A stretch of 64,000 bases of DNA from Clitoria ternatea (Eukaryota; Streptophyta; Magnoliopsida; Fabales; Fabaceae), in NCBI GenBank assembly GCA_037962975.1, contig CM075673.1, positions 161,902,667 to 161,966,666 of the forward strand, given 5' to 3'. The translations under genes were made by a program, and so were the position numbers. A model generated the notes under the pieces. That model had not been told where the DNA came from. It made no database searches and saw only the letters and a list, made by a program, of their open reading frames with translations. Every line of letters begins with the position of its first letter. Position 1 is the stretch's first letter. Positions 1 through 13,185 of the stretch are shown here, in pieces.

Positions 1-1640
1 TGAAACCTCCTAGTATCATATCAATAACACCTTGATTGATCTGCCACTGCACCTTTTCCTCATCTTTTTTCTCGTCATGCTCTTTACTTCTTGCCTCAAT
101 GGTGACTATCTCTTTCTTCTTAGAACTCCTTTTGTCTTTGTCTAGGTGGTGATCCCATTCACACTTGGATAAGCCACTTTGGTCATTGAAAGCAGTTTTA
201 ATATACTTCCTTAACTTCCGCTCCCGTACTAACTTTTCAATTACATTTTTTAACCAACAACACCGGCTAGTGGCTTGCCCATGCTCTTGATGGAATTCAT
301 AAAATAAAAACATTTATCCTTAGCAGGCTTCAGTAAAAAGGCTTCTCAACCCCAACTAACCCTACTACTCTGATTTCCTTAAAAGTTTGATATTGACCAA
401 CATTGAGAGGTGTGTAATTAGTAAAGCACACTTTTTCTCATCTATCTCGCTGTCAAAAACCTAAATCCTTAGACGACTTGTCTTCCTTGGGCTATTCTTT
501 AACAAACTTGATGCTTCACGGGTTAACACCTTCCCTATAAAGCTTATCATTTAAGTATTTATGTGCCCTTGTCTGGAAATCATCCATGGTAACCAAAGGC
601 TTCCTTACCAAAGATAAAGCGAATGCAGAGTAAGGGTACATTACTTCAATGACAATGTGTAGTTGTATAGTGTCCTTAAGGTTGGACACCAAACTGGAGT
701 CTTTGTAAAATTACAATAGGAAGTCTTTGAGCAACTTATCTTTCTTCTACTTAACCTGGGATAGGTGTAGGAAGTCTTTAGTTCCTCTTGGGATATAACA
801 AAGTTCCTAAAGAAGGTATTGAGTAGGTCATCCCCAGAATCAATTGATAATGAAGGAAGAGACTTTAGCCATGCCAAAGCTTCCTCCTTTAATGTTATGG
901 AAAACATCATACAAGCTGTATCGTCACTGGCGTTGATGAACTCCATCTTTTGGTGAAAGAATCCAGGTACTTTCTTGGGTCTATTTTCCATTGTAAGCTG
1001 ATATGGGCAAAGGTTAGGGGTTGCGGTACCTATTTATAATGTCAATACTCATCAATCTGGGTGTGAAAGGCGCCTGGAACGGTTTTTCCTAAGAGTGTTT
1101 GGATTGGGAAGGATTATGTAAGTTAGCTTATTTGTGTATAGGGGGAAAGGTTGGAACATCAGGTTGGTTGTGATGGTGTTAAGGATTGACATGGTTATGG
1201 GTTAGGGACTAGACATGGTGTTTAGGGGTTGGGAAAGGTCGTGTAGCAGAGGTTGCATCATCAATGCTGGTATTATGTTCAGGGGAATAATGTGTGGTGA
1301 AAGTGGAGATGAGGGTAGGGGCGGTGGATGTTGGGCTAACATGATCCTGTTTCGAGGCTGAGGTACAATCTCGAAGAAAGCAGGATTGATGTCTTGGGTG
1401 GATAAAGGAATCAGAGTAATACGATGATTCTTTATAATCCTTATCGTTTGTCTCTTCGGGTAAGGATAGCTATTGGGCCGATGGTATCATAGGTCGGGCA
1501 CTTTGCCTCAAAAGATCAATTTCGAGATCTCTTGATTTGGGATAAAGTGGGGTGAAGGAGTCATCTTGGGGAAAACCCAGGTGATGTTGGACCCAAGGTC
1601 GCTGGGACGACATGGAGACTTCCTGAACAACCCCTCTAGG
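1..1640 (-). pseudogene. Decayed Ty3-type retrotransposon gag
   Basis: The minus strand encodes broken pieces of a plant Ty3 gag. Around 991-780 a capsid-like segment is readable, including TLKEEALAWLKSLP and a DDLLNTFF segment, as in the Retrotrans_gag family. Around 310-200 the minus strand reads FHQEHGQATSRC followed by LKNVIEKLVRERKLRKYI, matching the C-terminal gag signature FHxxHGHxTxxCxxLKxxIExLVxxGxL. At the left edge it reads GVIDMILGG, matching the INxIxGG motif that follows in such gags. The pieces are in different frames with stops between them, so the gene is dead. It runs off the left edge, so I cannot say whether pol follows or whether it was a gag-only element. The upstream part (1,000-1,640) is GC-richer than its surroundings and probably the N-terminal gag half. 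Confidence 0.72.
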
Positions 1641-2772
1641 CTATCGGGGTGTTGGCACTGGTTTCATGGCTCCATTGTGGTAGCTGCGATGATGGGAATA
1701 AACTTTACCGAGTCCCATTAGGCGTGCCAAATGGTCAATCTAGTATCTCGTCCTCGTATGAGATGGGCTCTCCTATGGGAATTCGACGTAATACATTGTC
1801 TTACCATAATTGGTATCTCAATTATAATGTCCAGATCATTATTGATATAAAAACCTTGTAAATAAGATAATCTATATATATTTACTCATTCAATTTTAAG
1901 ACATGTTCTATCTTAAAATAAAACCCCATAATTAACCCACCTAAACTTTTGTCATTAAAAAGTAAAGGTGTAAAGTGAAAAAATAAGAAATAATTTCGGT
2001 TGATTTGAATTAAAATATCTATTAGTATAACTAATCTGAAATTAACCGTGATAGATTCTTATTTTTTACTTGACAAGTATTTAAACTCTGGAGTCAAATC
2101 TTAAATAAAGTATGTTGTGAAAAGATAAAAAAATAATAAAGACAAAGTTCTGTATAAAATTCACCGTTATCAAAGGAGTCCTTAAATTCCGCCTGAAAGC
2201 AATTTGCATTGTTTTAGTAATGAGAAGATTCTAATAAAAAAGTATTAAAACCTTGGTGAGCAAGCATAATTAACAAAGTTGATTAAGAATTTAAATTGTA
2301 ATTAGAAAGTTAAATTTCACCGATGTAAATAGATTAAATCAAACTTGGACATATATATTCAAATCTAACTCATTTAAATTTATGATTACATAAATATATA
2401 AAGAAAAGCATAATATGTTGAGAAAAGAGAATGATGAAATTTGGAGTAAAGGGGACAGAAAGAGTAACATGACAAAATTGTCAAAACCTGTATAACGACT
2501 TTGTTCCTTCTTTTGCTCCTGTTCCTCTGAGCAACATTTTTGACTTTTCCCCGCAACTCCGTTTGTTAAAGGGAACACTCTCTTCCCCTTTTCTGCTTCT
2601 TTAAAGACACCACCAACATTGAAAAAAGCACCCAACGAAGAAAACATAATACTAACAGTGTCTCACTCATCCACCTACCCTCAACATTTTCAGACCAATT
2701 CAAGATCCTACCAATAAACTCCCAATTTCGTCGGTGAGATTATAAGAATTTATGCCTTGGTATGCAATTTAA
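1641..2772. other. AT-rich intergenic DNA
   Basis: After the end of the GC-richer gag-derived block (about 1,850) the sequence becomes AT-rich. I see no supported gene. A 102-codon minus-strand frame at 2,339-2,647 has no recognisable motif and its end is low-complexity. Confidence 0.5.
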
Positions 2773-2938
2773 GGGATGTTTGGTTTGCGGTTGAGGAAAC
2801 AGAGTTAAGGAAATGGAAAAATCTAAAGGTAATCCTTTACGTTGTTTGAGAAAATCAAAACTCCGTTTACCCGTAGAATTATTTTTCTCGTTCCGTGAAT
2901 TCCGTTCCGTTGACTTTAATCTTCAACTAAACCACGCC
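2773..2938. mobile_element. Tourist-like (PIF/Harbinger) MITE
   Basis: A 166-bp segment starts GGGATGTTTGGTTTG and ends CAACTAAACCACGCC, forming imperfect terminal inverted repeats. TTAA flanks both sides, consistent with the TTA/TAA target duplication of PIF/Harbinger MITEs. The interior is non-coding and carries internal inverted motifs (AACTCCGTTT, AACGGAGTT). A related copy lies near 29,940-30,114. Confidence 0.55.
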
Positions 2939-2942
2939 TTAA

Positions 2943-5900
2943 CGGAGTTATAAAAATTAAAAAATTTGGGTTCATTTGGCTCCTAATTGGTTTGACCAAC
3001 TAAAAAAAGATTATAGGGTTAAACAACGCTTCGACTATCTCGAACGACATAAAATTTTAAATTTTTAAATTTTTATAATTATTAATATTAATATTTCATA
3101 TAATTCAAAACAGTAAAAACTTTGTTTAATTATAATTTTTCATTAATCAAATCAACGAGAAACCAAAACGGGCTTTTGGTTTTTTGGATGCGGATCCTCT
3201 CGTGCAGATGTTCCCTCCCAGAAAATTTCAACCGCAAAGCAAAGCTTACGCCTTTGTAACTCGTCATTTATTAGAGTGAAATATGAATTTAATACATGAA
3301 TTTATATAAAAGTTCATAAAATAAAGTAATATATAAAATAAAATAAAATTTTTACCTTCGAATTTTTTTCATACCTTTTCTAATTTTAATTTGTTCCACT
3401 ATAGTTTTTTCTTTTGTGCTCAACAACTTTGATGGATATTAGATATATATTTATTATTTTATTTTAAAAATTCAATTTAGATTGTTTATTCAGGTCAAAA
3501 TAATTATTTTTTCCTTGTAATTGACTCTCAATTTACTCTTTTATTTTAATTTTTTCAAATTAACTTCCAATTTATCTTTAATCATTAATTAAGTCTGTTC
3601 TCTTATAAAGATGTTTAAAAATCAAACAAAATATTTGTGTCATGCAAAGTGTATTGGTTTTTTTTTATAGTTAATTATATTCATTAAATTTAGTAAAAGA
3701 TTTTAAAAAAGGCTATTGTATGCCTGGCAATTTTTATTATAGATTTACTTATAACGTAGGGGTAGATTAATAATGATACATTATTTATATGATATTATAT
3801 TTATTTGATTTTTATTAAAGTTATTTTTTATGTTTTAAATAAGAATATTTTTCATTTACTATAATATAGTTTTTTTTTCTTCAAATGTTACAATATAGTC
3901 GGTTCAATTACACCTTTCATTCCTTAATTTTGTCAAATATTTTAAAATAAGGATGAAAGACCAAATTATAAAAATTGAAATTTTAAGGACTACAATCATA
4001 CAATTTAAAATTGCAAGATTAAATGTGAATGAATTGAATAGTTTAAGAATTTAAGTGGTGTAATTGAAAATTAAAAGATAAAAGAATTAAATATTTAACA
4101 AAGGTAAACGAGCAAAAGTATAATTGAATATAACATATTAGCAAGTTCAGTTGGATGTGAAACGTATATTTTTCAGCAATCTTGCTATTAGAGAATCCAT
4201 TTCCTATCTTATAATGGTTAAACTTTATCACTTCTGTTAAACTTAAACATGCATGCAAATATGTGTACTTATACAATATGTGGCCTTCAAAATTCAAAAC
4301 TCAGAAAATATAGATTGAAAATCATTCCAAATAAACCCTAATCTGAAATATTTTAAAAACCTTTCGTCAACGTTTAATAACTTTTACAAAATAACATTCA
4401 TTTAGTTTCTTTTCAATATAAAAGTTACACAATAACACTTAAAAAATTAACTTACAAGGAGCTAACAAAGTCTGACTAATTAACAGATAGTTAAGTCATT
4501 TAAACACATTATTAACAATGTCATATATGTAAAAAATATTTTATTAAAAAATAAAATTTACTTCAATGATTTCTACATATTTGAGTTTTAAAAAATCAAG
4601 TTATAAAGGATTAAAGCAAACATATTACAAAAGTTAAAAATTGAAAGGTTTTTAAATTTTACGATTCCCACTCATAAATCTCAAGAATAAATTTGGAAGT
4701 TTACTAAAAAGGTTAAAATACACTGATCCTTAAAAAAATAACTAATTTTAACTGAAAATTTAGGATTGACAAAAAATAAGGAATCATTAGTATTTTGTTA
4801 GTTGTTAAGGTGACTGACGTCTGTGTCATCTCAACGGTGCCATGTAATAGACATATGTAAAAAAAATTGTCAATAGTTTAAAATCTTAACGGCTGACAAT
4901 ATGGTTGTGAATGAGAGTGGTTTGTGGTCGTCCTTGGGTGCGAGGGGTCTTTGAAGTTGAAATTGTTTGGTGATGGTCTTGAAGATAAGGTTGTCTTGTT
5001 TGTGGTAATTTGTGGTGAGGTTTAGGATGTGGTGATGAGTTTGAATGTACGTAATTAATTTTTAATAAAAGAAATTGAAGAAAGTTGAATGACATGTAAT
5101 TTTAATTTTTTATTTAAAAACTTGACAAGTGTCAATGCGTGTCATTGTTGAGATGACAAAAATATTAACTACGTCAGTAGTTGTTAGAAAATTTTAACAA
5201 AATCTTATGTTTGGTTAATCATAAATTTTTGAGGGCAAAAATTATTTATTTTTAAAGGATTTTTTTCTTAAATGGTAAACTTTAAGAGAACTGAAAGTAT
5301 ATTTTAACATACTAAAAAACTAAAGGTTAAATATATTTTTATTGTTTAAAAATATAATTAATTTGACTTTTTGTCTTCAATTTTTTTTACTTCAAATCTT
5401 GTAAATATTAAAACTATTGAAAATAGTCCTTATAACAACGTATTAATGATATGTGAAAATAACTCAACATAATTGCTTATGTATACTACTTACTAATTAC
5501 TAATGTTTGACATCTTATCAATACATGATGATATAAACTACTACTAAAAAATTTAAAATTCATAATGACTAAAACAAAGAAAAAGAAATTGAACAATTAA
5601 AATCAAAATTGGATATGTTTTCTTGAACCAAAATATATCGCTATAAATGTTTCAAATCATAGGAGATTTCCATGTCATGATTTAATATGATTTAACAGGC
5701 CAAATTTGTAATTCAACCCTAATTAAATCAAATATAATAAATGCACTGGAACTAACCGATTTATTAAATTTTAAATTTAAAAGTATTGAAATATACACTA
5801 TTTTTCTTTTTATGAAGATGAAAGTAATTAACTAAAGTCAAATCCTAATCCATTCAAAATGTAAAGATCATCTAAATAAATATTTCCTTTATCAATAAAG

Positions 5901-6129
5901 TATTTTTCTATACATACAACAACATTTAAACATTTTTTTTGGAGAAAAACATTTAAACTTTTTGATAATATCTAAATGACATATTTGTTAACTATAGAAG
6001 ATTTTGTAGCATTACATTAGTCCATACATGATAACATGTCTATTTTAAAATGCAATGGTTCATAGTGCACACTAGACATGATAAAGAAAAGAAAGCCTAC
6101 TATCTATCTATTTTCATTTATAAATGTGT
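2943..6129. other. AT-rich intergenic DNA
   Basis: About 3.2 kb of AT-rich sequence with no supported gene, RNA or clear element ends. Short frames here contain only low-complexity residues. It forms the distal upstream region of the NPH3-family gene. Confidence 0.5.
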
Positions 6130-6429
6130 TATCATGTATAAAGTATAACAATAATAATAATAATAATATGTAAAGCAAAGTGTGACCCACATCATAGGCC
6201 CATTGCTTTGGACAATTGCAATCTATGCAATGAGCACCACCTGTTCAACGAAAATGGCCAATGAACTCCTCCAACAGCAACATCTCCATCTGGGTCTCTG
6301 TCTCTTTCTTCACTTCACTACTATTACTACTACTACTACTACTACCTTAAACCCACTACCACATCACTTTTTCCTCTCCTTTCACATTCTCTTCTGTTTT
6401 ACTCTCTTACTTGTTTTTTCTCACTCCCT
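6130..6429 (+). promoter_or_regulatory. Probable promoter and 5' leader of the NPH3-family gene
   Basis: A TATAAAG box lies at 6,137-6,143, followed by an (AAT)n tract (6,147-6,170), a CT-rich leader and an (ACT)n trinucleotide tract (about 6,317-6,343). Pyrimidine-rich leaders are common for plant transcripts. Upstream ATGs occur in the leader (e.g. 6,254 and 6,269), so uORFs are possible. The transcription start is inferred only from the TATA position. Confidence 0.4.
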
Positions 6430-9400
6430 ATGGACCGTACTGACAAGCAGCAGCAGCAGCATCAGCAGTTATCAGTGGCCAAGAGTACAAGGCAAAGATA
6501 CAGTGAATGGTTTGTTCCATGCTTTCTCTCTCAGAACCCTTTTCAGCTGTGAATTTCCCTCCCTTGTTTGTTTCTTTGTTTTCCTTTTACATTAATTGTT
6601 ACTTGAAGGGTGTGTTTCTGTTTAGGCATATGTTGTTTTCTTGTTTTGTGGCATTCTTGTTAGCATCATGTGCATTGAGTGGTTTTTTCCCTGTGCTCAA
6701 TTTTTTCTTGTCTTGTCAGCAAGTGATCTATTGTGACAACCTGTTTTAAGGCTTGTCATGTGTTCTTGTAATTATGTTGATTGATTGACTTGTTTTGTGT
6801 TGGAGGGTGTTGTAAATGAACTTACTTTTTCCATGGTTCTTCTGAACTTGATGGTGGGAAGAAATGATCAAAGATCTATTCTGTTATTATTGTTATGAGA
6901 TGATGTTGTAATGTATCTCAATTCTCAACCGTTGATCTTCTATGTTATCAATGAACTACCATGTCTTCTACTTTGTTCATGGTATCTCACACCTCCTTCA
7001 GTATTTGGATGATAGAGTTGTTGATCTTCACATCTCAATTATTGTTGTGAACTGTGTTTTCTATTTGTGATTCTGATTTTGTTAGTGGTACAATGGTATC
7101 TATAGAGAAAAAAAAGAAGGGTCGGCCTAGTGCGTGAGGCTTCCCACCAAGTGGAGAGGCTGTCTCTAGATTTGAACATGTTATTTTTCGGTTTCTTTGG
7201 GAATCGAACATATGTTAGGGACTCGCAACATATTATTTATCAGTTGGAGTACAATTTGGATTCTTACATTTTTTTGTTGTTGCTTTTCGACCTTTTTTGA
7301 GTAAGAGACATGTTGATGATAAGCTTCTTTTCTCATTAAGCTAGACTTCTTTACAATGTTCATGTCAACAAAGTCTGTTGTGGATTAAACCCAAATTTTA
7401 TCAGCGAGATGCTGTTGTCTTAACTCTTAATTCAATTAATGAACTAAAAGGTTAATGAGATATTGAGATTCCCACTTTTAAATGACTTCTTTTTTCTTCT
7501 TTCGGATTGGTCCTATGTGGAATTAATGCAGGTAATATGATTCACTACAAAAATGTCATAGTTGCAGTTTAAAATTGCTACCATATTTGTTCTAGAATAA
7601 TACAGTCACGTAACTCAATTTTGTTATATTCACGGATCTTTGCTTTTTGAAAGGTTAAAGTGTTACCATTTATGCCTGTAAAGCACGGACTTGTAAAATG
7701 TAAGCGGAGGAATGAAAATGGTGTGCTATGTTTACATGTATCTCAATTCCAACGTTATTGTGTAATTGGTAAATTGCCGTTTTTTTTATTATTCTAATTG
7801 GTTATGAGTGTGTTTATTCTTCAAAGCAAAGGAAAGATAATTTTTGCACACATGCTTATATGTCCCTTTAAAGATTATGATGAGTGAAGGGAGCGTCCTG
7901 TGTTTGAGTTGTTCTGATATAAAGTCAAGAAAGAGACTGTGGTCTGGCTGTTTCTTCTAATGATTTACCCATTGGCCTTTTGTAGGATTTTTCGGGATGT
8001 ACCAAGTGATATAACTATAGAAGTGAATGGAGGAACATTTTCTTTGCACAAGGTAAGCACTTACCCCAGTTAATTTCAATTTTAAAGGATACTCTTAAGT
8101 TAGTACTTTATGAATAATATACTTTTATCGTGAGATTTTAAAAATATCAATTTAGTTTATGACTTCTCAAACAGCTTTCAATTTTAGATGTGTTTATTAT
8201 AAAACGTCAGTGAAAAGTAAAATACAGAAGAACTACATTAAGTGACTTCTCGCAATATTAGGTATAAATTTGAGGTTTTTAAAATCTGAAACACTAGAGT
8301 ACCTGATCCATGCAAACTTGAGGACTAACTTGAATGTTTACTCTTCAATTTTATTATGATTTTTAAGATTTACATGATAATGACTATGCAGAAGTTTTTC
8401 TGTGATTGTTCTAATTGTTATTATTACTTTTGCATGAAGTTTCCTCTTGTCTCTAGAAGTGGGAGAATAAGGAGGCTAGTTGCAGAACACAGGGATTCTG
8501 ATATCTCAAGAGTCGAGCTTCTTAATCTACCAGGAGGTGCAGAGTGTTTTGAGTTGGCAGCCAAATTTTGTTATGGCATTAACTTTGAGATAACATCCAC
8601 AAATGTAGCTCAGCTATGTTGTGTCTCTGATTACCTTGAAATGACTGAGGATTTCTCAAAAGACAACCTCAGCTCGCGTGCCGAGGAATATCTTGACAGC
8701 ATAGTTTGCAAGAATCTTGAGATGTGTGTTGAAGTCTTGCAACAATGTGAGAGCCTGCTTCCACTTGCTGATGAGCTAAAAATAGTTAGCCGCTGCATTG
8801 ATGCAATAGCTTCAAAGGCATGTGCAGAGCAAATAGCTTCCAGTTTCTCAAGATTGGAGTACAGCAGTTCAGGAAGGCTGCACATGAGCAGGCAAGCCAA
8901 AACTGATGGTGACTGGTGGATAGAAGATCTTTCTGTTCTGAGAATTGACATGTATCAGAGAGTCATAACAGCCATGAAATGCCGCGGCGTTCGGCCAGAG
9001 AGTATTGGTGCTTCCCTTGTGAATTATGCACAGAAAGAATTGACAAAGAAATCTAGCTTGTGGAATCCATCCAGCCAGACTAAGGTTGACTCAAATTCCA
9101 CTCTGCATGAAAAGCTTGTAGTTGAGACCATTGTGAGCCTTTTGCCAGTTGAGAAACTTGCTGTTCCAATCCATTTCCTTTTCGGCCTTCTGCGAAGCGC
9201 GGTGATGCTTGATTGCTCAATTGCTTCAAGACTTGACTTGGAAAGAAGGATTGGATCACAGCTTGATGTTGCCACTCTTGATGACATTTTGATTCCATCT
9301 TTCAGGCATGCGGGTGATACCTTGTTTGATGTTGACACAGTTCATAGAATTCTTGTGAACTTCTGTCAGCAGGATGATAGTGAAGATGATCCAGAAGATG

Positions 9401-10425
9401 CTTCTGTTTTTGAATCTGACATTCCTCATTCGCCCTCCCAAACCGCATTAGTTAAAGTGTCAAAATTAGTGGACAACTACCTCGCTGAGATTGCCCCTGA
9501 TGCAAACCTGAAGCTCTCTAAGTTCTTGGTCATTGCAGAAACATTGCCAGCTCATGCACGAACTCTTCATGATGGTTTATATCGAGCAATCGATATTTAC
9601 TTAAAAGTATGTTCTGTTTTCTATGCCTGATTGTATGTGCACAACATTTTTCTAGATGTAATGAACAAGTTTAAGGGAAAGGAATTAGAGTAAACATGTT
9701 GGTGTTGAGCATGATCAAAATTGAGTTGTGAATATGATGTCTAATGTCTCTTTTAGACTTAAATTTTTCCTGAGCAAGAAGGGAAATTTTGTTTTCCTTT
9801 AGCAAAATACCAAGCTTTAGCTTACTTTTCCACTCATGTATTTGATTTTGAAAATTGAAGCTGATGATGCTTTCTGAAAATGTATTTTCAGGCTCATCAA
9901 GGATTGACAGATTTAGACAGGAAGAAATTATGCAAATTGATTGATTTTCAAAAGCTTTCTCAAGAAGCCGGAGCACACGCTGCGCAAAATGAGCGTCTTC
10001 CCCTCCAATCAATAGTGCAAGTTCTTTACTTTGAACAACTGAGACTCAGAAATTCTTTATCCTGCTCTTATGGGGAAGAAGACCACAAGCCAACGCACCA
10101 GTCATGGCGCATAAGTAGTGGTGCGCTGAGTGCAGCAATGTCTCCACGTGACAACTATGCGTCATTGAGACGTGAAAACCGTGAGCTTAAGCTCGAGTTG
10201 GCTAGACTCAGAATGAGACTGAATGACCTTGAGAGGGAGCACGTTTGCATGAAGAGGGACATGGCAAAGTCTGGATCACGTAAATTTATGAGTTCTTTCT
10301 CCAAAAAAATTGGTAAGCTTAGCCTCTTTGGACATAGTTCTTCAAGAGGATCTAGTTCTCCATCAAGAAATTCTCAAAGAACAGATTCAAAGGTGATTGA
10401 GAGAACCTGTGCTAGCACAGAGTAG
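6430..10425 (+). CDS. NCH1: BTB/POZ-NPH3 domain protein, NCH1-like (four exons)
   Basis: Exons: 6,430-6,509, 7,986-8,052, 8,440-9,606 and 9,892-10,425, giving 615 aa. Introns start gtttgt, gtaagc and gtatgt and end tgtag, gaag and ttcag. Exon 1 joins exon 2 inside a Trp codon, giving SEW-IFRDVPSDITIEV, the expected family N-terminus. Residues ~27-130 are the BTB/POZ fold (SLHK, FPLVSRSG). Residues ~207-492 are the NPH3 domain (DWWIEDLSVLRID, YRAIDIYLK, AAQNERLPLQ). Residues ~525-562 are a charged coiled coil (SLRRENRELKLELARL), followed by a Ser/Arg-rich tail. NPH3-like proteins are plasma-membrane phototropin partners and presumed CUL3 adaptors. The C-terminal tail (FMSSFSKK, FGHSSSRGSSSPS, ERTCAS) resembles, from memory, the Arabidopsis protein needed with RPT2 for chloroplast accumulation, so the symbol is inference. 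No disabling change was seen. The start is the only ATG giving the family N-terminus, and a Met in intron 2 at 8,356 is not the start. Confidence 0.9.
6510..7985 (+). other. Intron 1 of the NPH3-family gene
   Basis: A 1.48-kb T-rich intron between gtttgt and tgtag. Near 7,110-7,170 there is a stretch (GTCGGCCTAGTGCGTGAGGC) resembling a common plant SINE-like repeat, too short to name. The donor at 6,510 is weak (GTTTGT) but is required to join the two exons in frame. Confidence 0.6.
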
Positions 10426-11336
10426 GTAAATGTGTAGGTGCCATTTTTCTTTTGTTTCTGTCACTGTACTCAAAGGCTAATGTAAGTTATGCTCATGGTG
10501 ACATTTTCACCTCTTTTTGTTTACCTCGTTTTCCTTTTTATACCAAGTTTATGTCACTACAACTAGGGGGCTCCTCTTGCTTGCAGATTCAGTTTTATGG
10601 GGGTTGCTGCATTAGCTTTGTTTGATTTTTATGTATAAAGTGTTGACATGAAGGTGTAGTCAAATATGTTACAAGTTTCTTCCTCATCTTACTTGAAGAA
10701 TTTTACCTTCCTGATTGCTTGATGCAAGAATAATGATATTTTGTTCAATCCCCTCTAAACACCCTTTGAAGGGGGTAAAGAATCTTAACTGTAACCAAGT
10801 ACAAGATTATCATAAAAGATACATGTAGTTTTTTTTTCTTAAAAGAATGATAATATTCTAACAAATTTTATGATGAGATCATTGGTTGTCATTTGATTTT
10901 CTAAGTAAATATGTGACTTTGTCAATGATGTCATTTGACTTTGTTTTGATAAATAAATCACGTAAAACTGTAAAAGATGTCAAAACAAATTAATGCCAAC
11001 CAAGGGTCAAATTGTGTTTATCACATGATTGGTTAAAAATGGTGAAAGAATTAATTTAAAGATAATTAAGAAATAGGTACTGCTATGCGTTACGGTTAAT
11101 CAATTACAAATCATCCTAAATATTACTTTTAATATATTTATTATACAAATTAATAATGTTTTCATACATGATAATTCATGATAGGTATGTGTAAAACATT
11201 CAACGCCCGTATTTCAATTAAGTTTTTAACAAATTACAAAATTAACTACGTTAGGACTAATGTATAATGAATATTGTGGTTCTGACTTTCCACCACTCTT
11301 TAGGAATTTATTTTTAAAAAAATCATTCTTTAGAAA
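10426..11336. other. 3' flank of the NPH3-family gene
   Basis: The first ~250 bp are T-rich and probably hold the 3' UTR and polyadenylation region. The rest is AT-rich without a supported feature. Confidence 0.45.
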
Positions 11337-12575
11337 TATGATTAAATTCACAACTTAGCATCATAGATCATATTTTCTATATTTTTTATTAAATAAAATT
11401 TAAAAGATTTTTTTTTATATAAATTTTTCGTTTCCGGTGCATTTCTCAATATTTTCAACAACTTTTTATCATTGTAAATTTTGGGTTAAATGTGTGCTTA
11501 TTTTTTTCAATGTAAAATTATCTAATTTTGATTTTGCAAACTTTTTTTTTTTTTTTACTCTTTCATTAACAAAATGTTTAAAAAGAGTCTCCCGTTATTA
11601 ATTTTTACTCCACACCCTCAATTCTCTAATTAAATGTTAATTTGTTGAAGGAATATCTATAACGTCACTTGATATATGTGATCTGTCTTGAATTGGGGGA
11701 TAAACTTCTGGCATGGATACTAGGTGCTTGTGTTCCTTGTGCCTAACACCGGTCCAATGGGAATCTCTTGGTATCACCCCGTCCAACACTCACTGGTGCC
11801 TCGCGTTATAGGGCGAAAAATGGTGTCACCTATAAAAACACCCTGACGCTTAAGTTAGTACAATACTAAATATCAGAGCTTAAGTAATGGATTGTTAAAT
11901 ATACCTTAAACTGTAGAATGCGTAATATTTATAGAACTCGGTAAGGGTCTCGCCCTACATGCCTTGTGTCAATACCTTTCCATAAAGCGTGGAGAAAGTT
12001 CACATTGACAGAGACATTCTTGACACATCTACAAGTATATACCAACATGTAGGGATGAAAATGGGCCAAGTCATCCGTCGGAGGCCTATGGTGCGGCCCG
12101 TTCAAAGCCTACATAGACTAGACTTGTTGAGTTAAAATGCCAGCCTTAGGCTTTTAAAAAGGCATTTTTAACTAAATAGGTCAGGCCATAGGCTTTTTAA
12201 AAAGCCTTTGAAGCTCAACAGACTGACCTATTTAATAGATTAATTATTAATTATTTATATATATATATATATAATATTTATAATATAAATTAATATTACA
12301 AATTTATAATTAAAAATATTAGGAAGGAAGGGAACACAATTTTTTTAGGTTGTTCTTGGCCTTTTAAAAATTTCACTATAAACAGACTTTTAAACAGGTC
12401 AGATCTTCAAACAGGCTAGACTACACCTTAAAAAAAAGTCTATGACAGGCTAATAGGTCAGGCTTAGGCCTTGAAAATTTGATGTAGGTCAGGCTCAAGC
12501 CTTTCAAAGCCCGGCTTGACCTGACCAATTTCCATCCCTACCAATATGCCTCCCTATAAATCCCTTTACCCAAGT
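11337..12575. repeat. Direct repeat, copy A (split by a MITE)
   Basis: 11,337-12,049 plus 12,541-12,575 matches 13,186-13,880 in the same orientation with many substitutions and small indels. Shared landmarks include GATTAAATTCAYAACTTAGC at the start, GTGCTTGTGTTCCTTGTGCC, AAGGGTCTCG, CCATAAAG and GCCTCCCTA near the end. The pair could be old LTRs or a local duplication. No TG/CA ends, PBS or PPT could be fixed, so no family is named. Confidence 0.6.
12050..12540. mobile_element. Non-autonomous hAT-type MITE
   Basis: A 491-bp element with terminal inverted repeats TAGGGATGAAAATGGGCC at the left and the complement of TAGGGATGGAAATTGGTCAG at the right. It is flanked by an 8-bp target duplication, CCAACATG (12,042-12,049) and CCAATATG (12,541-12,548), with one later mismatch. 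An 8-bp duplication and a TAGGGATG end are typical of hAT derivatives. The interior has complementary arms (AGGCTTTTAAAAAGGC, GGCTTTTTAAAAAGCC), an (AT)n tract and no reading frame. Confidence 0.75.
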
Positions 12576-12582
12576 GGCCTCT

Positions 12583-13185
12583 AAGGAACTCAAGAGGGGG
12601 GGGGGTGAATTGAGTTATTGAAATTTATTGCTAATAATTTTCTCTTTTAAAGACTTAGTATCTAATGACTTATAGTTCAAGCGGAAGTAATAAAATATAC
12701 AAAGATGAAGGGTTAAGAGAATACAAACTTAGATTTTATACTGGTTCGGCCAACCACTTACCTACGTCCAATTTTTTAAGAAACCCTCGAGAGTTCCACT
12801 ATAATCGTCACTAGTTCCAACAACAGAGTACTCCAACACCTCTAGGATACCTCATCCTTATGTTGAGCCTCCAACTTTGCAAGGGATACCTCATCCTCGA
12901 CTTACACTGCTAGGGATGTCTCACCCTAGACTTAACCCCTTGGGATACCTCATCCAAGTTACAGAACTAATGTGGGATGTCTTACCTACAAAGATGAACT
13001 TTTAATAAAAAAATGTACAACTTGAAATTCTCTCTTGAAGAGTAGATAATACAACTTGAAGTTCACTAACGGTTATACTCAAAGTGATACAATGACCTTA
13101 GATCATTATAGAATGTTTCTTAATTTGGATTTTAAAGAATGATAAAATTGTTTGTCAAAATCCAATGATTGATTTTCACTTAATT
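12583..13185. repeat. Unnamed LTR-like fragment with degenerate 40-bp repeats
   Basis: Begins at a run of ten G (about 12,597-12,606) followed by TGAATTGAG, and contains TATACTGGTTCGGCC, a phrase common in plant LTR repeats. From 12,840 to 12,990 a degenerate motif (GGGATACCTCATCC or variants) recurs about five times. I cannot place it in a family. Confidence 0.35.

Noticed and set aside
2339..2647. 102-codon minus-strand frame
   Set aside because: No recognisable domain, the second half is hydrophobic low-complexity, and no promoter or splice context supports it.
6182..6595. 137-codon frame over the NPH3-gene leader and exon 1
   Set aside because: Wrong frame relative to exon 1; low-complexity Thr/Ser/Leu content from the CT-rich leader.
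7110..7170. Possible SINE or tRNA-like stretch in intron 1
   Set aside because: Too short, and no A and B boxes in proper spacing could be confirmed.
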